64,000 bases of DNA from Streptomyces cavernae (lineage in GTDB: Bacteria; Actinomycetota; Actinomycetes; Streptomycetales; Streptomycetaceae), in NCBI RefSeq assembly GCF_004023625.1, contig NZ_RPDJ01000005.1, positions 248,001 through 312,000 of the forward strand. The letters are read 5' to 3'. The notes under the pieces were generated by a model that did no database searches, was not told the origin of the DNA, and saw only the letters and a list, made by a program, of their open reading frames with translations. Position 1 is the stretch's first letter. Each line of letters opens with the position of its first letter. Positions 17,344-27,823 of this stretch are shown here, one piece after another. The position numbers and the translations under genes were made by a program.

Positions 17344-18785
17344 GTACGGCAACCGTGGTCGGCGCGGGCCCCAACGGGCTCGCCGCCGCCCTCGCCCTGG
17401 CCCGCGCGGGGGTGCGCGTCACGGTGCTGGAGGCGGCCGACGACATCGGCGGTGGCACCCGCTCCAGTGAGGCGATTCTTCCCGGCCTGCTGCACGACCA
17501 CTGCTCGGCCATCCACCCCATGGCCGTCGGATCGCCCTTCCTGCGCAGCCTGGACCTGGAGCGGTACGGGCTGCGGTGGACATGGCCGGAGATCGACTGC
17601 GTCCACCCGCTCGACGGCGGCACCGCGGGGGTGCTGCACCGCTCGGTCGCCGGGACCGCCGCCGGTCTCGGCCCGGACGGCGAGCGCTGGCGCCACCTGT
17701 TCGAGGGCCCGTCGGCGGCGTACGACAGCCTCAGCGACGACATCCTCGGCCCGCTCCTGCGCTTCCCCCGGCGCCCGCTCCGCCTCGCCCGCTTCGGCAT
17801 CCCCGCACTGGCGCCCGCGTCGCTGCTGGCGAAGCTGTTCACGACCGAGGAGGCCAGGGCCCTGTTCGGCGGGATCGCCGCACACGCCTTCCACCCGCTG
17901 AACCGCCCCCTCAGCGCCGCCATCGGCCTCGGCATCATCACCGCGGGGCACCGGTACGGCTGGGCCGTGGCCGAGGGCGGCTCACGCCGCATCACCGACG
18001 CCATGGCCGCGCTGCTGCTCGATCTCGGCGGCAGGATCGAGACCGGAACGCGGGTGCGATCGGTCTCCGCGCTGCCGGAAGCGGACGTGACCGTGTGGGA
18101 CGTGACGCCCACGGCCCTCGCCGACATCCTGGGCGATCTGCTGCCGGGCCGCATCGCACGGGCCTACCGGCGGTTCCGGTACGGCCCCGGCGCGTTCAAG
18201 GTCGACTTCGCGGTCGAGGGCGGGGTCCCCTGGACCGCCGCGGCGGCACGGCGGGCAGGCACCGTGCACGTCGGCGGCACGTACGAGGAGATCGCCGCCG
18301 GGGAGCGCGACATCCACGCCGGACGGATGCCCGAGCGGCCGTTCGTCCTGGTCGGCCAGCAGTATCTGGCCGACCCCTCCCGATCGGTCGGCGAGGTGCA
18401 CCCGGTGTGGACGTACGCCCACGTCCCCCACGGCTACACGGGCGACGCGACCGCGGCGATCACCGCCCAGATCGAACGCTTCGCCCCGGGATTCCGGGAC
18501 CGGATCATCGGCACCGAAGTCCGCACGACACCCGGATTCGCCGAGTACAACCCCAACTACGTCGGCGGCAACATCATGACCGGCGCCAAGGACATCACCC
18601 AGCTGCTCCTCGGACCACGCCCCACCCTCCAGCCGTACGACGTCGGACTCCCCGGCCACTTCCTGTGCTCCGCGGCCACCCCGCCCGGTCCCGGAGCACA
18701 CGGGATGTGCGGCGCCAACGCCGCCGCACGGGCCCTGCGCCACCTGGGACATCAGGAGCGCCCCGTGCGTCAGGCCGCGGGCTGA
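17340..18785 (+). CDS. Phytoene-desaturase-like FAD-dependent oxidoreductase
   Basis: 481-aa flavoprotein. N-terminal Rossmann motif TATVVGAGPNGLAAALALARAGVRVTVLEAADDIGGGTRS binds FAD; the C-terminal closing region GLPGHFLCSAATPPGPGAHGMCGANAAARAL is typical of CrtI-like and COG1233 proteins. Starts within the DUF3556 stop codon (ATGA), so the two are translationally coupled. COG1233 members include carotenoid desaturases but also many enzymes of unknown substrate; no carotenoid genes are nearby. Ends 16 bp inside the convergent response-regulator gene. Confidence 0.8.
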   Translation: MSTATVVGAGPNGLAAALALARAGVRVTVLEAADDIGGGTRSSEAILPGLLHDHCSAIHPMAVGSPFLRSLDLERYGLRWTWPEIDCVHPLDGGTAGVLHRSVAGTAAGLGPDGERWRHLFEGPSAAYDSLSDDILGPLLRFPRRPLRLARFGIPALAPASLLAKLFTTEEARALFGGIAAHAFHPLNRPLSAAIGLGIITAGHRYGWAVAEGGSRRITDAMAALLLDLGGRIETGTRVRSVSALPEADVTVWDVTPTALADILGDLLPGRIARAYRRFRYGPGAFKVDFAVEGGVPWTAAAARRAGTVHVGGTYEEIAAGERDIHAGRMPERPFVLVGQQYLADPSRSVGEVHPVWTYAHVPHGYTGDATAAITAQIERFAPGFRDRIIGTEVRTTPGFAEYNPNYVGGNIMTGAKDITQLLLGPRPTLQPYDVGLPGHFLCSAATPPGPGAHGMCGANAAARALRHLGHQERPVRQAAG

Positions 18786-19468
18786 ACCAGGCCGGACTCG
18801 TAGGCGAAGGCCACCGCCTGGACACGGGCGCGGGCGCCGATCTTGGCGAGGATATGGCTGACGTGGGACTTGACGGTGGTCGGGGAGATGGACAGCCACG
18901 CCGCGATCTCGGCGTTGGACCAGCCCGACGCGACAGCGGTGAGGACGTCACGTTCGCGCCCGGTGAGGGTGCCGAGTTCGACGTCCCGGGTCAGGGGGCG
19001 GGTGGTGCGCTGCCGGCGGACGGCGTCGATGAGCGCCCGGGTCAGTCCCGGGGTGATGACGGCGTCTCCGGCGGCCACGACCCGGATGGCCGCGGTCAGC
19101 TCGTCAGGGGCGGCGTCGTTGAGGAGGAACCCAGCGGCTCCGGCGCGCAGGGCGGCGGAGGCGTATCCCTCGTCCTCGGTGGGAGTCAGCACCAGTACAC
19201 GCGGTGGGCGCTCTTCCGCGCCGGCGGGTTCGGGTGACCGGGGGAGGAGTGGGGGCCGTGCGACGCGCCGGATGATCTCGACACCGTTCGTCCCGGAGGG
19301 GCGGTCGGCCATCAGGACGACGTCGGGACGGAGCGTTGCGCTCAGCCGGACCGCCTCGGCTCCGGTCGCCGCTTCGCCGACGACGGCCAGGTCGGGCTCG
19401 GCGGCCAGGAGCATCCGGAGGCCGACGCGTTGCAGGGACTGGTCGTTGACGATGAGTACGGAGACCAT
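18770..19468 (-). CDS. LuxR-type response regulator with a degenerate receiver domain
   Basis: 232-aa NarL/FixJ-like regulator. The C-terminal helix-turn-helix LTGRERDVLTAVASGWSNAEIAAWLSISPTTVKSHVSHILAKIGARARVQA is intact. The receiver domain is atypical: the acidic pair is ND (residues 8-9), the phosphoacceptor position in VLMAD is Ala54 with Asp at 55, and the conserved Lys is Asn117 in GFLLND. A Pro-rich insertion lies near residues 70-90. No histidine kinase is adjacent. It probably binds DNA independently of phosphorylation or is a decaying gene. An ATG at 19483 is an alternative start. Confidence 0.85.
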   Translation of the reverse strand: MVSVLIVNDQSLQRVGLRMLLAAEPDLAVVGEAATGAEAVRLSATLRPDVVLMADRPSGTNGVEIIRRVARPPLLPRSPEPAGAEERPPRVLVLTPTEDEGYASAALRAGAAGFLLNDAAPDELTAAIRVVAAGDAVITPGLTRALIDAVRRQRTTRPLTRDVELGTLTGRERDVLTAVASGWSNAEIAAWLSISPTTVKSHVSHILAKIGARARVQAVAFAYESGLVQPAA

Positions 19469-19556
19469 GCCTGTCTTCTCCATGCTGGACGAGGGGGTGA
19501 ACACCGACTTCGCCGACGGGACGAGCACGGCGACACGGTGATGCACACCCCGCTAG

Positions 19557-19618
19557 GAACGAAACTGTTTCGTTCACTTAGGGCCACACTAGTCCTGCCG
19601 TTGTCGAAACGGCATCGT
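19557..19618. promoter_or_regulatory. TetR-type operator, one perfect and one partial copy
   Basis: GAACGAAACtGTTTCGTTC (19557-19575) is a perfect 19-bp inverted repeat of the form bound by TetR repressors. A weaker copy TCGAAACggcaTCGT sits at 19604-19618, about 45 bp centre to centre. No TetR gene lies next to them. Confidence 0.6.
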
Positions 19619-19699
19619 TCTCGTCGTGGTTTGAGTCACATCGGGAGATGAGGTCGCGCGGTCTGACGGCTGTCGGATCCAGGTGTGATCCGACGCCTG

Positions 19700-20224
19700 T
19701 CAAGCAAGGTTCTCGAGCATGGGTCGGACGGGGAACACGCCCTCCGGGTCGAGGCCGTTGACCGGTTCGTCGAGCATGACGATCGCCGGGGCGCCGAGGA
19801 GAGCCGCGGCGACGCCGAGCCGCTGACCCATGCCGAGGGAGAAGGCACCCAACCGCTTGCCGGCCACACTGGTCAGCCCGGCCAGCTCGATGGCCTCGTC
19901 CACCCGGCGGCGCGGAATGCCGTGGGTGTGCGCGAGCGCCATCAGATGGTTGACCGCCGTACGCCCCGGATGCACGGACTTGGCCTCCAACAGGGTGCCG
20001 ATCTCGTGCAACGGTGCGGCGTGCCTGGCGTACGAGCGCCCGTTGACGGTGACCGAGCCGGCGGTGGGGGAGTCCAGACCGATGATCACGCGCATGGTCG
20101 TGGACTTGCCCGCACCGTTGGGGCCCAGGAAGCCGGTCACCTCAGCCGGCTTGACGGGGGAACTCAAGTGGTCGACGACGGTCTTGTCCCCGTACCGCTT
20201 CGTCAGTTCACGTGCCTCGATCAT
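19700..20224 (-). pseudogene. Truncated ABC exporter ATP-binding protein
   Basis: 174 aa of a normally ~300-aa drug/antibiotic-type ATPase. IEARELTKRYGDKTVVD, Walker A GFLGPNGAGKSTTMR, Q-loop region GTLLEAKSVHPGRTA, signature SLGMGQRLGVAAALLG and Walker B IVMLDEPVNGLDPEG are present. The frame then ends about 12 residues later: the H-loop histidine and the whole C-terminal region are missing, and no permease follows. The usual GLS-L-G in the first strand is also altered (HLSSPVKPAEV). Probably a remnant of an exporter once paired with the neighbouring regulator and TetR-type operator. Confidence 0.7.
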
Positions 20225-20341
20225 GGCTGTCGGCCTTCCTCGCCTCGACATCCCGCCACGGACGAGCACCGCGGCCTTCGCGTTCGAAGCTACGAGTCCG
20301 GCCGGCCCGGACCGTGGGACCGCAGGGGACTCTTCGGAGGC

Positions 20342-20486
20342 CGAGTGGTACCGCGGACCACTCGCCCCGGACGGCCTTCACCCACGGGGTGTCGTTCGGG
20401 TCACCCCGGTGAGACACCCCTGGGGCCCGCCCGTATACCTACCTGGACGTAGAGTTTCGCTGTCCGGTGCCCGAGTGCGCCGGACA
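20342..20486. promoter_or_regulatory. Three stem-loops in the 315-bp region upstream of the LCP gene
   Basis: CGAGTGGT-N7-ACCACTCG (20342-20364), GGGGTGTC-N19-GACACCCC with an inner CGGG/CCCG stem (20386-20420), and TGTCCGG-N12-CCGGACA (20461-20486). The last is 53 bp before the LCP start. They could be operators or a structured leader. I see no open reading frame in this stretch that resembles a gene. Confidence 0.4.
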
Positions 20487-20539
20487 CTCGTGAGCGGCTG
20501 ACCGGTCGGTGCGGCCTGGGTGGGGAGATTGGGGCGCCT

Positions 20540-21916
20540 GTGGGCGGTAGGGGACAACGGCGTGCCGGTGGCGGATCGATGCGACTGACCAGGCGGGGCC
20601 GGATCCTCGCCTGGGTCGCGGGGGCGTGCGCCGTGCTGATCCTCGGTGCGGCCGGGGTCGGCGCCTGGATCTACCAGAACCTGGACGGCAACATCCAGGC
20701 CGCCGACCTCGACAACAAGCTCGGCGAGGACCGTCCGGCCAACCTCAGCCCGGGGTCGAAGAACATCCTGGTCGTCGGCTCGGACAGCCGGGAGGGGGCC
20801 AACGCCGAGTACGGCAAGGACCTGACCACCATGCAGTCGGACACCCTGATGGTGCTGCATGTCCCGGCGGACCGGAAATGGGCGACCGTGGTGTCCTTCC
20901 CGCGTGACTCCTGGGTGGTGCTGCCCGAGTGCGACCGGGGCAACGGCACCAAGTCAGCCCCCCACCACGCGAAGATCAACGAGGCGTTCGCGATCGGTGG
21001 CACCAGCGGCAAGGTGGCCGACGCCGCCGCCTGCACCATCAAGACGGTCGAGGCGAGCACCGGTCTGCGCATCGACCACTTCATGTCCGTCGACTTCCAG
21101 GGCTTCAAGGGAATGGTCAACGCCCTGGGCGGCATCGAGGTCTGTCCCGAGCAGGCCATCCGCGACAAGAAGGCACGCCTGAACCTGCAAGCCGGCTGCC
21201 AGACCATCAAGGACGAGAAGGCGCTGGGTTACGTGCGCACCCGCTACAGCGTCGGCGACGGCTCCGACATCGGGCGCATCGGCCGCCAGCAGGAGTTCAT
21301 GGAGGCGCTCGCCGCGAAGGCGCAGACCAAGCTGACCAGCCCCAACTCCCTCTACGGTTTCCTGGATTCGGCGACCAAGTCCCTGACCACGGATCAGGAA
21401 CTCGCCGGCATCAAGCAGTTGTACGGTCTCGCTTCCGAACTCAAGGGCATACCGCGCGACCGGCTCACCTTCGTCACCGTCCCCAACTATCCGCGCGAGG
21501 CGGATGTGGTCACGGACAAGGCGAACATCGTGTGGCAGTACCCGCAGGCCGCCGACCTGTTCACCTCCCTGGCCAAGGACAAGGAGGTCGTCAAGAAGGA
21601 TTTCCAGGCCGCCGTCAAGGACTTGGTCTACGCGTCCGCCGTACGCGTCCAGGTCCTCAACGGCACCGGCATCCCGGGCCGCGCCGCCGCCGTCGCCGGG
21701 AAAATGCGCGAGGCCGGCTTCACCGTGGCCGGCACGGGCAACGCACCCGAGACCGCTCGTAGCACCACGGTCACCTACCCGCAGTCCCTGCGGAAGCAGG
21801 CGAGGGTGCTGGCTTCCCGGCTGCCCGGCGCCCGCGCCTCGCAGGACGCGGACGCCGCCGCGGGCGTGGTCACTCTCGTCGTGGGGACCGACCTCGGCCT
21901 CGACGACATCAGGTGA
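20540..21916 (+). CDS. LytR-CpsA-Psr (LCP) family cell-wall glycopolymer ligase
   Basis: 458-aa membrane-anchored protein that attaches glycopolymers to peptidoglycan at the cell surface. Basic cytoplasmic tail, one membrane helix (AWVAGACAVLILGAAGVGAWIY), then the LCP catalytic domain with NILVVGSDSRE, SDTLMVLHVPADRKWATVVSFPRDSWV, INEAFAIGG and ALGYVRTRYSVGDGSDIGRIGRQQEFM. The C-terminal LytR_C domain starts near ASAVRVQVLNGTGIPG. A GTG start is given; ATG at 20579, 13 codons later and preceded by GGTGG, is an alternative. Confidence 0.9.
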   Translation: MGGRGQRRAGGGSMRLTRRGRILAWVAGACAVLILGAAGVGAWIYQNLDGNIQAADLDNKLGEDRPANLSPGSKNILVVGSDSREGANAEYGKDLTTMQSDTLMVLHVPADRKWATVVSFPRDSWVVLPECDRGNGTKSAPHHAKINEAFAIGGTSGKVADAAACTIKTVEASTGLRIDHFMSVDFQGFKGMVNALGGIEVCPEQAIRDKKARLNLQAGCQTIKDEKALGYVRTRYSVGDGSDIGRIGRQQEFMEALAAKAQTKLTSPNSLYGFLDSATKSLTTDQELAGIKQLYGLASELKGIPRDRLTFVTVPNYPREADVVTDKANIVWQYPQAADLFTSLAKDKEVVKKDFQAAVKDLVYASAVRVQVLNGTGIPGRAAAVAGKMREAGFTVAGTGNAPETARSTTVTYPQSLRKQARVLASRLPGARASQDADAAAGVVTLVVGTDLGLDDIR

Positions 21917-21938
21917 CACCGGCCGGTCCGGGCCTCGG

Positions 21939-24332
<2,394 letters not shown>

Positions 24333-24485
24333 GCTGTCTCCATCTGTTACGTGTGACCGCTGTTCTGCGGGACCGCCTCCCGGCCCTGCGGTCCACCGCC
24401 CGGCACCAGCCCGTTCGCGCGAACGGTGACGTCCATGCCGGTCACATTAGGCGGCGCTCGGGGGCCGGCGCTTCTCGAATCCTGA

Positions 24486-24989
24486 TCAATCCGGCCACCG
24501 GAACCGCACGTCGTCCTGATACGGGGTGACCGCCGCCTCACGGTCCGTGCTGGTGCACGGCCTCGGGAGGGAGGGGCCCGGGACGTAGGCGGAGGCCAGC
24601 CAGGGCACCCGCGCGTCCCGGTCCGCCGCCGGCACCGGCACCAGGCCCGGCCCGGAGACCGCCCGGGACGCACGGACCTCGCGCGCGAACCGTTCCCGGA
24701 AGCCGGGAACGTCGGCTATCTCCGCGTACACCACCTTGACCGCCACGATCCGGCCGTCCGGCGCCCGCCCGAGATACACACAGCCCGTGCCGTCCTTTCC
24801 GAGGCGGTGCGACAACCGGTACTCGCCCACCCGCCGCGGATCGTCGTCGGCCAACGCCTGCACTCTCAACGCCCCCGCTGGACAGCGCACTTGGACGATG
24901 TGCAGATGCTGACACCGCCGCCTCACTCGCGCCACCGCGCACACCGCGCGAAACACGGACGTCTCGGATGCGGACGCTTCGGCCGCCAC
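24486..24989 (-). pseudogene. Internally deleted Ser/Thr protein kinase
   Basis: The N-lobe of a Streptomyces Hanks-type kinase is clear: LADDDPRRVGEYRLSHRLGKDGTGCVYLGRAPDGRIVAVKVV, then FRERFAREVRASRAVSG and PWLASAYVPGPSL. The protein then jumps to a short unrelated tail, VTPYQDDVRFRWPD. The catalytic HRD loop, DFG and the rest of the C-lobe are absent, so it cannot phosphorylate. GTG start with GGGAGGG 7 nt upstream adds 42 residues of odd composition before the usual start (GTG at 24863). Gly-loop residues are altered (GKDGTG). Confidence 0.65.
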
Positions 24990-25251
24990 GGACAACCCTC
25001 CCTGCCGTCGGTTCGCGGGGCGAGGCGTAGCCCGGCCGTGTGAGCTGCCCGGCCGAAATGCGGCTGGGCGGCGCGCCGGTCCGGACCGCCCGTGGCACCG
25101 GGTGCTTACGTCTGGGGGCCGGGCGTGCGCCGGCTCCTGTGACCGGCATGCCGGCGGGTACCCGGCCTTTGATGTGCGCCGCCCGTTCCCCGAGGGCGTG
25201 CCGTCCGCATCGCCCGAGGGGCGTCCCGTCCGAAGTGCCCAAGGAGGAATC

Positions 25252-26094
25252 GTGGTGGCAGGGAGTGCCGACGCGAACCGTCAGACCGACCACGCGCAGC
25301 TTCTCAGGGGCCAGAAAGCGCTGGTGACCGGTGCGAACTCGGGCATCGGTCTGGCGACCGCCATCGCCCTGGGCCGCGCCGGAGCGGACGTCGTGGTCAA
25401 CTACGTCGTCGGTGAGGACGAGGCCCACAAGGTCGTGGAGCAGATCGAGGGCTTCGGCGTCCGCGCCTATGCCCACCAGGCCGATGTGTCCGACGAGGAC
25501 CAGGTGACCGCCATGGTCGCGCGGATGGTCGAGGAGTACGGCACGATCGACATCATGGTGGCCAACGCCGGCCTCCAGCGTGACGCGCCGCTGGCGCAGA
25601 TGACGCTCGCCCAGTGGCGCAAGGTCATCGACGTCAATCTGACCGGCCAGTTCCTGTGCGCGCGGGAGGCCGCCAAGGAGTTCGTGCGGCGCGGTGTGGT
25701 GGAGGAGGTGTCCCGTTCGGCGGGAAAGATCATCTGCATGAGCTCGGTCCACCAGACCATCCCGTGGGCGGGGCATGTGAACTACGCGTCCTCCAAGGGC
25801 GGGGTCGGGATGCTGATGCAGACCCTCGCCCAGGAGCTGGCCCCCCACCGGATCAGGGTGAACGCGGTGGCGCCCGGCGCCATCCGCACACCGATCAACC
25901 GCGACGCCTGGTCCACCCCCGAGGCCGAGGCCGAGCTCCTGCGGCTGATCCCGTACGGCCGTGTCGGCGACCCGGAGGACATCGCCCGCGCCGTCGTCGC
26001 CCTGGCGTCCGACCTGTTCGACTACGTCGTCGGCAGCACGCTCTACGTCGACGGCGGAATGACCCTCTTCCCCGGCTTCGCCACCGGAGGCTGA
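25252..26094 (+). CDS. Short-chain dehydrogenase/reductase (glucose 1-dehydrogenase-like)
   Basis: 280-aa classical SDR. KALVTGANSGIGLATAIALGRAGADVVVNY is the TGxxxGIG cofactor site; ANAG, the catalytic Ser in ICMSSVHQ, YASSK (YxxxK) and NAVAPGAIRTPIN follow in order. A 12-residue insertion (RRGVVEEVSRSAGK) lies before the Ser strand, as in bacterial glucose-1-dehydrogenase-like proteins. GTG start with AAGGAGG 6 nt upstream. Stands alone; the 262 bp before it hold no other gene. Physiological substrate uncertain. Confidence 0.85.
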   Translation: MVAGSADANRQTDHAQLLRGQKALVTGANSGIGLATAIALGRAGADVVVNYVVGEDEAHKVVEQIEGFGVRAYAHQADVSDEDQVTAMVARMVEEYGTIDIMVANAGLQRDAPLAQMTLAQWRKVIDVNLTGQFLCAREAAKEFVRRGVVEEVSRSAGKIICMSSVHQTIPWAGHVNYASSKGGVGMLMQTLAQELAPHRIRVNAVAPGAIRTPINRDAWSTPEAEAELLRLIPYGRVGDPEDIARAVVALASDLFDYVVGSTLYVDGGMTLFPGFATGG

Positions 26095-26189
26095 TCCGAG
26101 CCTCGCGGCGGGACGGGCTCGACGAGCTGGACCAGGTCCTGTTCGCCCCCACCCGCTCCTCCGGAGGCCTCCTGATAGGTTCGCCCGTC

Positions 26190-26873
26190 ATGGACACGCC
26201 GTTACGCCCTGCCGGCGAACTTCCCGCCGATCCCGGAAGGCTGCGACTCGACTACCGCATGCGGGCTTCCGCTCTTCCCCGCGACGGGGACGACGCCGTG
26301 GAGGAGTGGACGGTAACGGCCTCCGTCTCTCGGCTTCCGGGACGGACGGCAGGCGCCGAGGTGGGGTCCATGACGTTGTACCGGCTCCGCATGGACAGCT
26401 CATCGGGGATCGGCCCGCTCCAGGTGGCCGAAGGCTTCGATCACGGGCTCTTCCAGCTCGCCTTGTTCCTGATCGACTGGGACAGCACCTACCGGGAGCG
26501 ATTCGTGCGGTGGGTCCCGTCCCCCGACGGAGACCTGCTGGTGGTACACATCGTTCACCTCGACGCGGCCTGGCGGGGATTCGGCCTGGAAGCGGCTCTG
26601 ACGGCCGAAGCGATCTGGAGCCTGGCCGACGGGTGCTGCGCCGTCGTGGCGGACCTTCACCCCGATGCGTGTCCCGACCACGGCTTCACCGCGGGCATGC
26701 CGTGGCCGCCCGCGTCGTCCGCGGCGATCGGCGCGGTCTGGGAGGAGATCGGTTTCCGCCGGCTGCCCAGTCTCTACCTGCTCGACACAGCAGAAGAAGA
26801 GCCCCGCGACCTCCGCCGACAAGCACGTTCCCGGCTCGCCGCGCTCAACGACGCGTACCCGAATCATCGCTGA
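26190..26873 (+). CDS. Hypothetical protein with possible GNAT acetyltransferase fold
   Basis: 227 aa, soluble. The second half reads LLVVHIVHLDAAWRGFGLEAALTAEAIWSLADGCCAVVADLHPDACPDHG, then AVWEEIGFRRL. This resembles the GNAT core order beta4, acetyl-CoA loop (R-G-x-G-L/A), helix and beta5, with the terminal GF-x-R. I do not recognise a named family. ATG chosen where hydrophilic N-terminal sequence begins. No clear operon partner. Confidence 0.6.
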   Translation: MDTPLRPAGELPADPGRLRLDYRMRASALPRDGDDAVEEWTVTASVSRLPGRTAGAEVGSMTLYRLRMDSSSGIGPLQVAEGFDHGLFQLALFLIDWDSTYRERFVRWVPSPDGDLLVVHIVHLDAAWRGFGLEAALTAEAIWSLADGCCAVVADLHPDACPDHGFTAGMPWPPASSAAIGAVWEEIGFRRLPSLYLLDTAEEEPRDLRRQARSRLAALNDAYPNHR

Positions 26874-27094
26874 CGCCGAGCCCCGTGGTGCTGCGGCGCT
26901 GCCCTGCGTAAACCTTTCGGGCCTCCCGGGCGACGCCGGAAGGCGCGTTGCGGCAGGGTGTCACATGCCCTTGAGAGCGGGTGCGAGGTCGGGCTCCGCC
27001 GACTCCTGCTGCGGGTCGTCAGCCATCAGCTCCGGAAATGTGGTCTACATCCCAACAGCGCGCTTGGACGTCGTCCTCGCTGCGCGTCACATGG

Positions 27095-27751
27095 TCATGC
27101 GGGGGCTTCGCCGCCGCCGTCGGCGTGGGTGTCGGCGTCAGCGTTCGCGTCGGCGTCGGCTTCGAGGAGTCTCAGCAGGGAGCGCAGCTCTTCCAGGGCG
27201 GCGTCCGTGACCTCCGGCTCGCCGAGGACGAGCTGATGGAGCACCAGACCGTCGAGCGCGGCGAAGACCAGCCGGGTCAGCGCCCTGTCCGCGCCGGCCG
27301 GCAGCATTCGACTCAGCTCGCGCTGGGTGGCGTCGAAGTACTCGTCGTACAGCGCGCGGATCTGCGGCAGCAGCTCCGGCCTGCGCCGTGACTCGAGGAG
27401 CAGCTCGTACTGGAACGCCTGTGTGCCCGGATCCGCCGTGACCATCTCGGACAGTCCGGTCGAGAAGTCCGCTACGTCGCCGGTGCCCGGTTCGAGGGCG
27501 CTGGTGCTCAGCGAGGTGCGGATCGTGTGGGCGAGGGCCTCCTCGACGAGTGCGTCGCGCGAACCGAAGTGGTGCACGACGAGGCCGTGGGTGACACCGG
27601 CCTCCTCCGCCACGGCCCGGTAGGTGAGCTTGCGCAGTCCGCCCCGCGCCACCACACGCACGGCCGCATTCAGCAGGGCCTCGCGCCCCTCGCCGTAGTG
27701 CAGGCGCTTGCGTGGCTGCCGGCTCCCGGCGTCGTCAGCGGAATCGGTCAT
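27095..27751 (-). CDS. TetR-family regulator with an Asp-Ala repeat tail
   Basis: 218-aa regulator. Helix-turn-helix LTYRAVAEEAGVTHGLVVHHFGSRDALVEEAL spans about residues 40-72 and is of BetI/AcrR type. The C-terminus carries LEADADANADADTHADGGGEAPA, an acidic low-complexity tail encoded by degenerate GCGTCG-like hexamers. It lies 72 bp downstream of the hpaG-like gene in the same direction, so it may be the regulator of the P450/homoprotocatechuate divergon, perhaps acting on the paired sites at 33455-33578. Confidence 0.85.
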   Translation of the reverse strand: MTDSADDAGSRQPRKRLHYGEGREALLNAAVRVVARGGLRKLTYRAVAEEAGVTHGLVVHHFGSRDALVEEALAHTIRTSLSTSALEPGTGDVADFSTGLSEMVTADPGTQAFQYELLLESRRRPELLPQIRALYDEYFDATQRELSRMLPAGADRALTRLVFAALDGLVLHQLVLGEPEVTDAALEELRSLLRLLEADADANADADTHADGGGEAPA

Positions 27752-27823
27752 GCGGTGACCCTACCGTTACGTGACGCACCGGGTGCCTCGGCCGACAGGC
27801 CCGGTGCGGCACGTCGCGCGGCA

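Noticed and set aside
17340..18785. Carotenoid biosynthesis
   Set aside because: A phytoene-desaturase-like fold alone is not enough; no phytoene synthase, GGPP synthase or cyclase is present.
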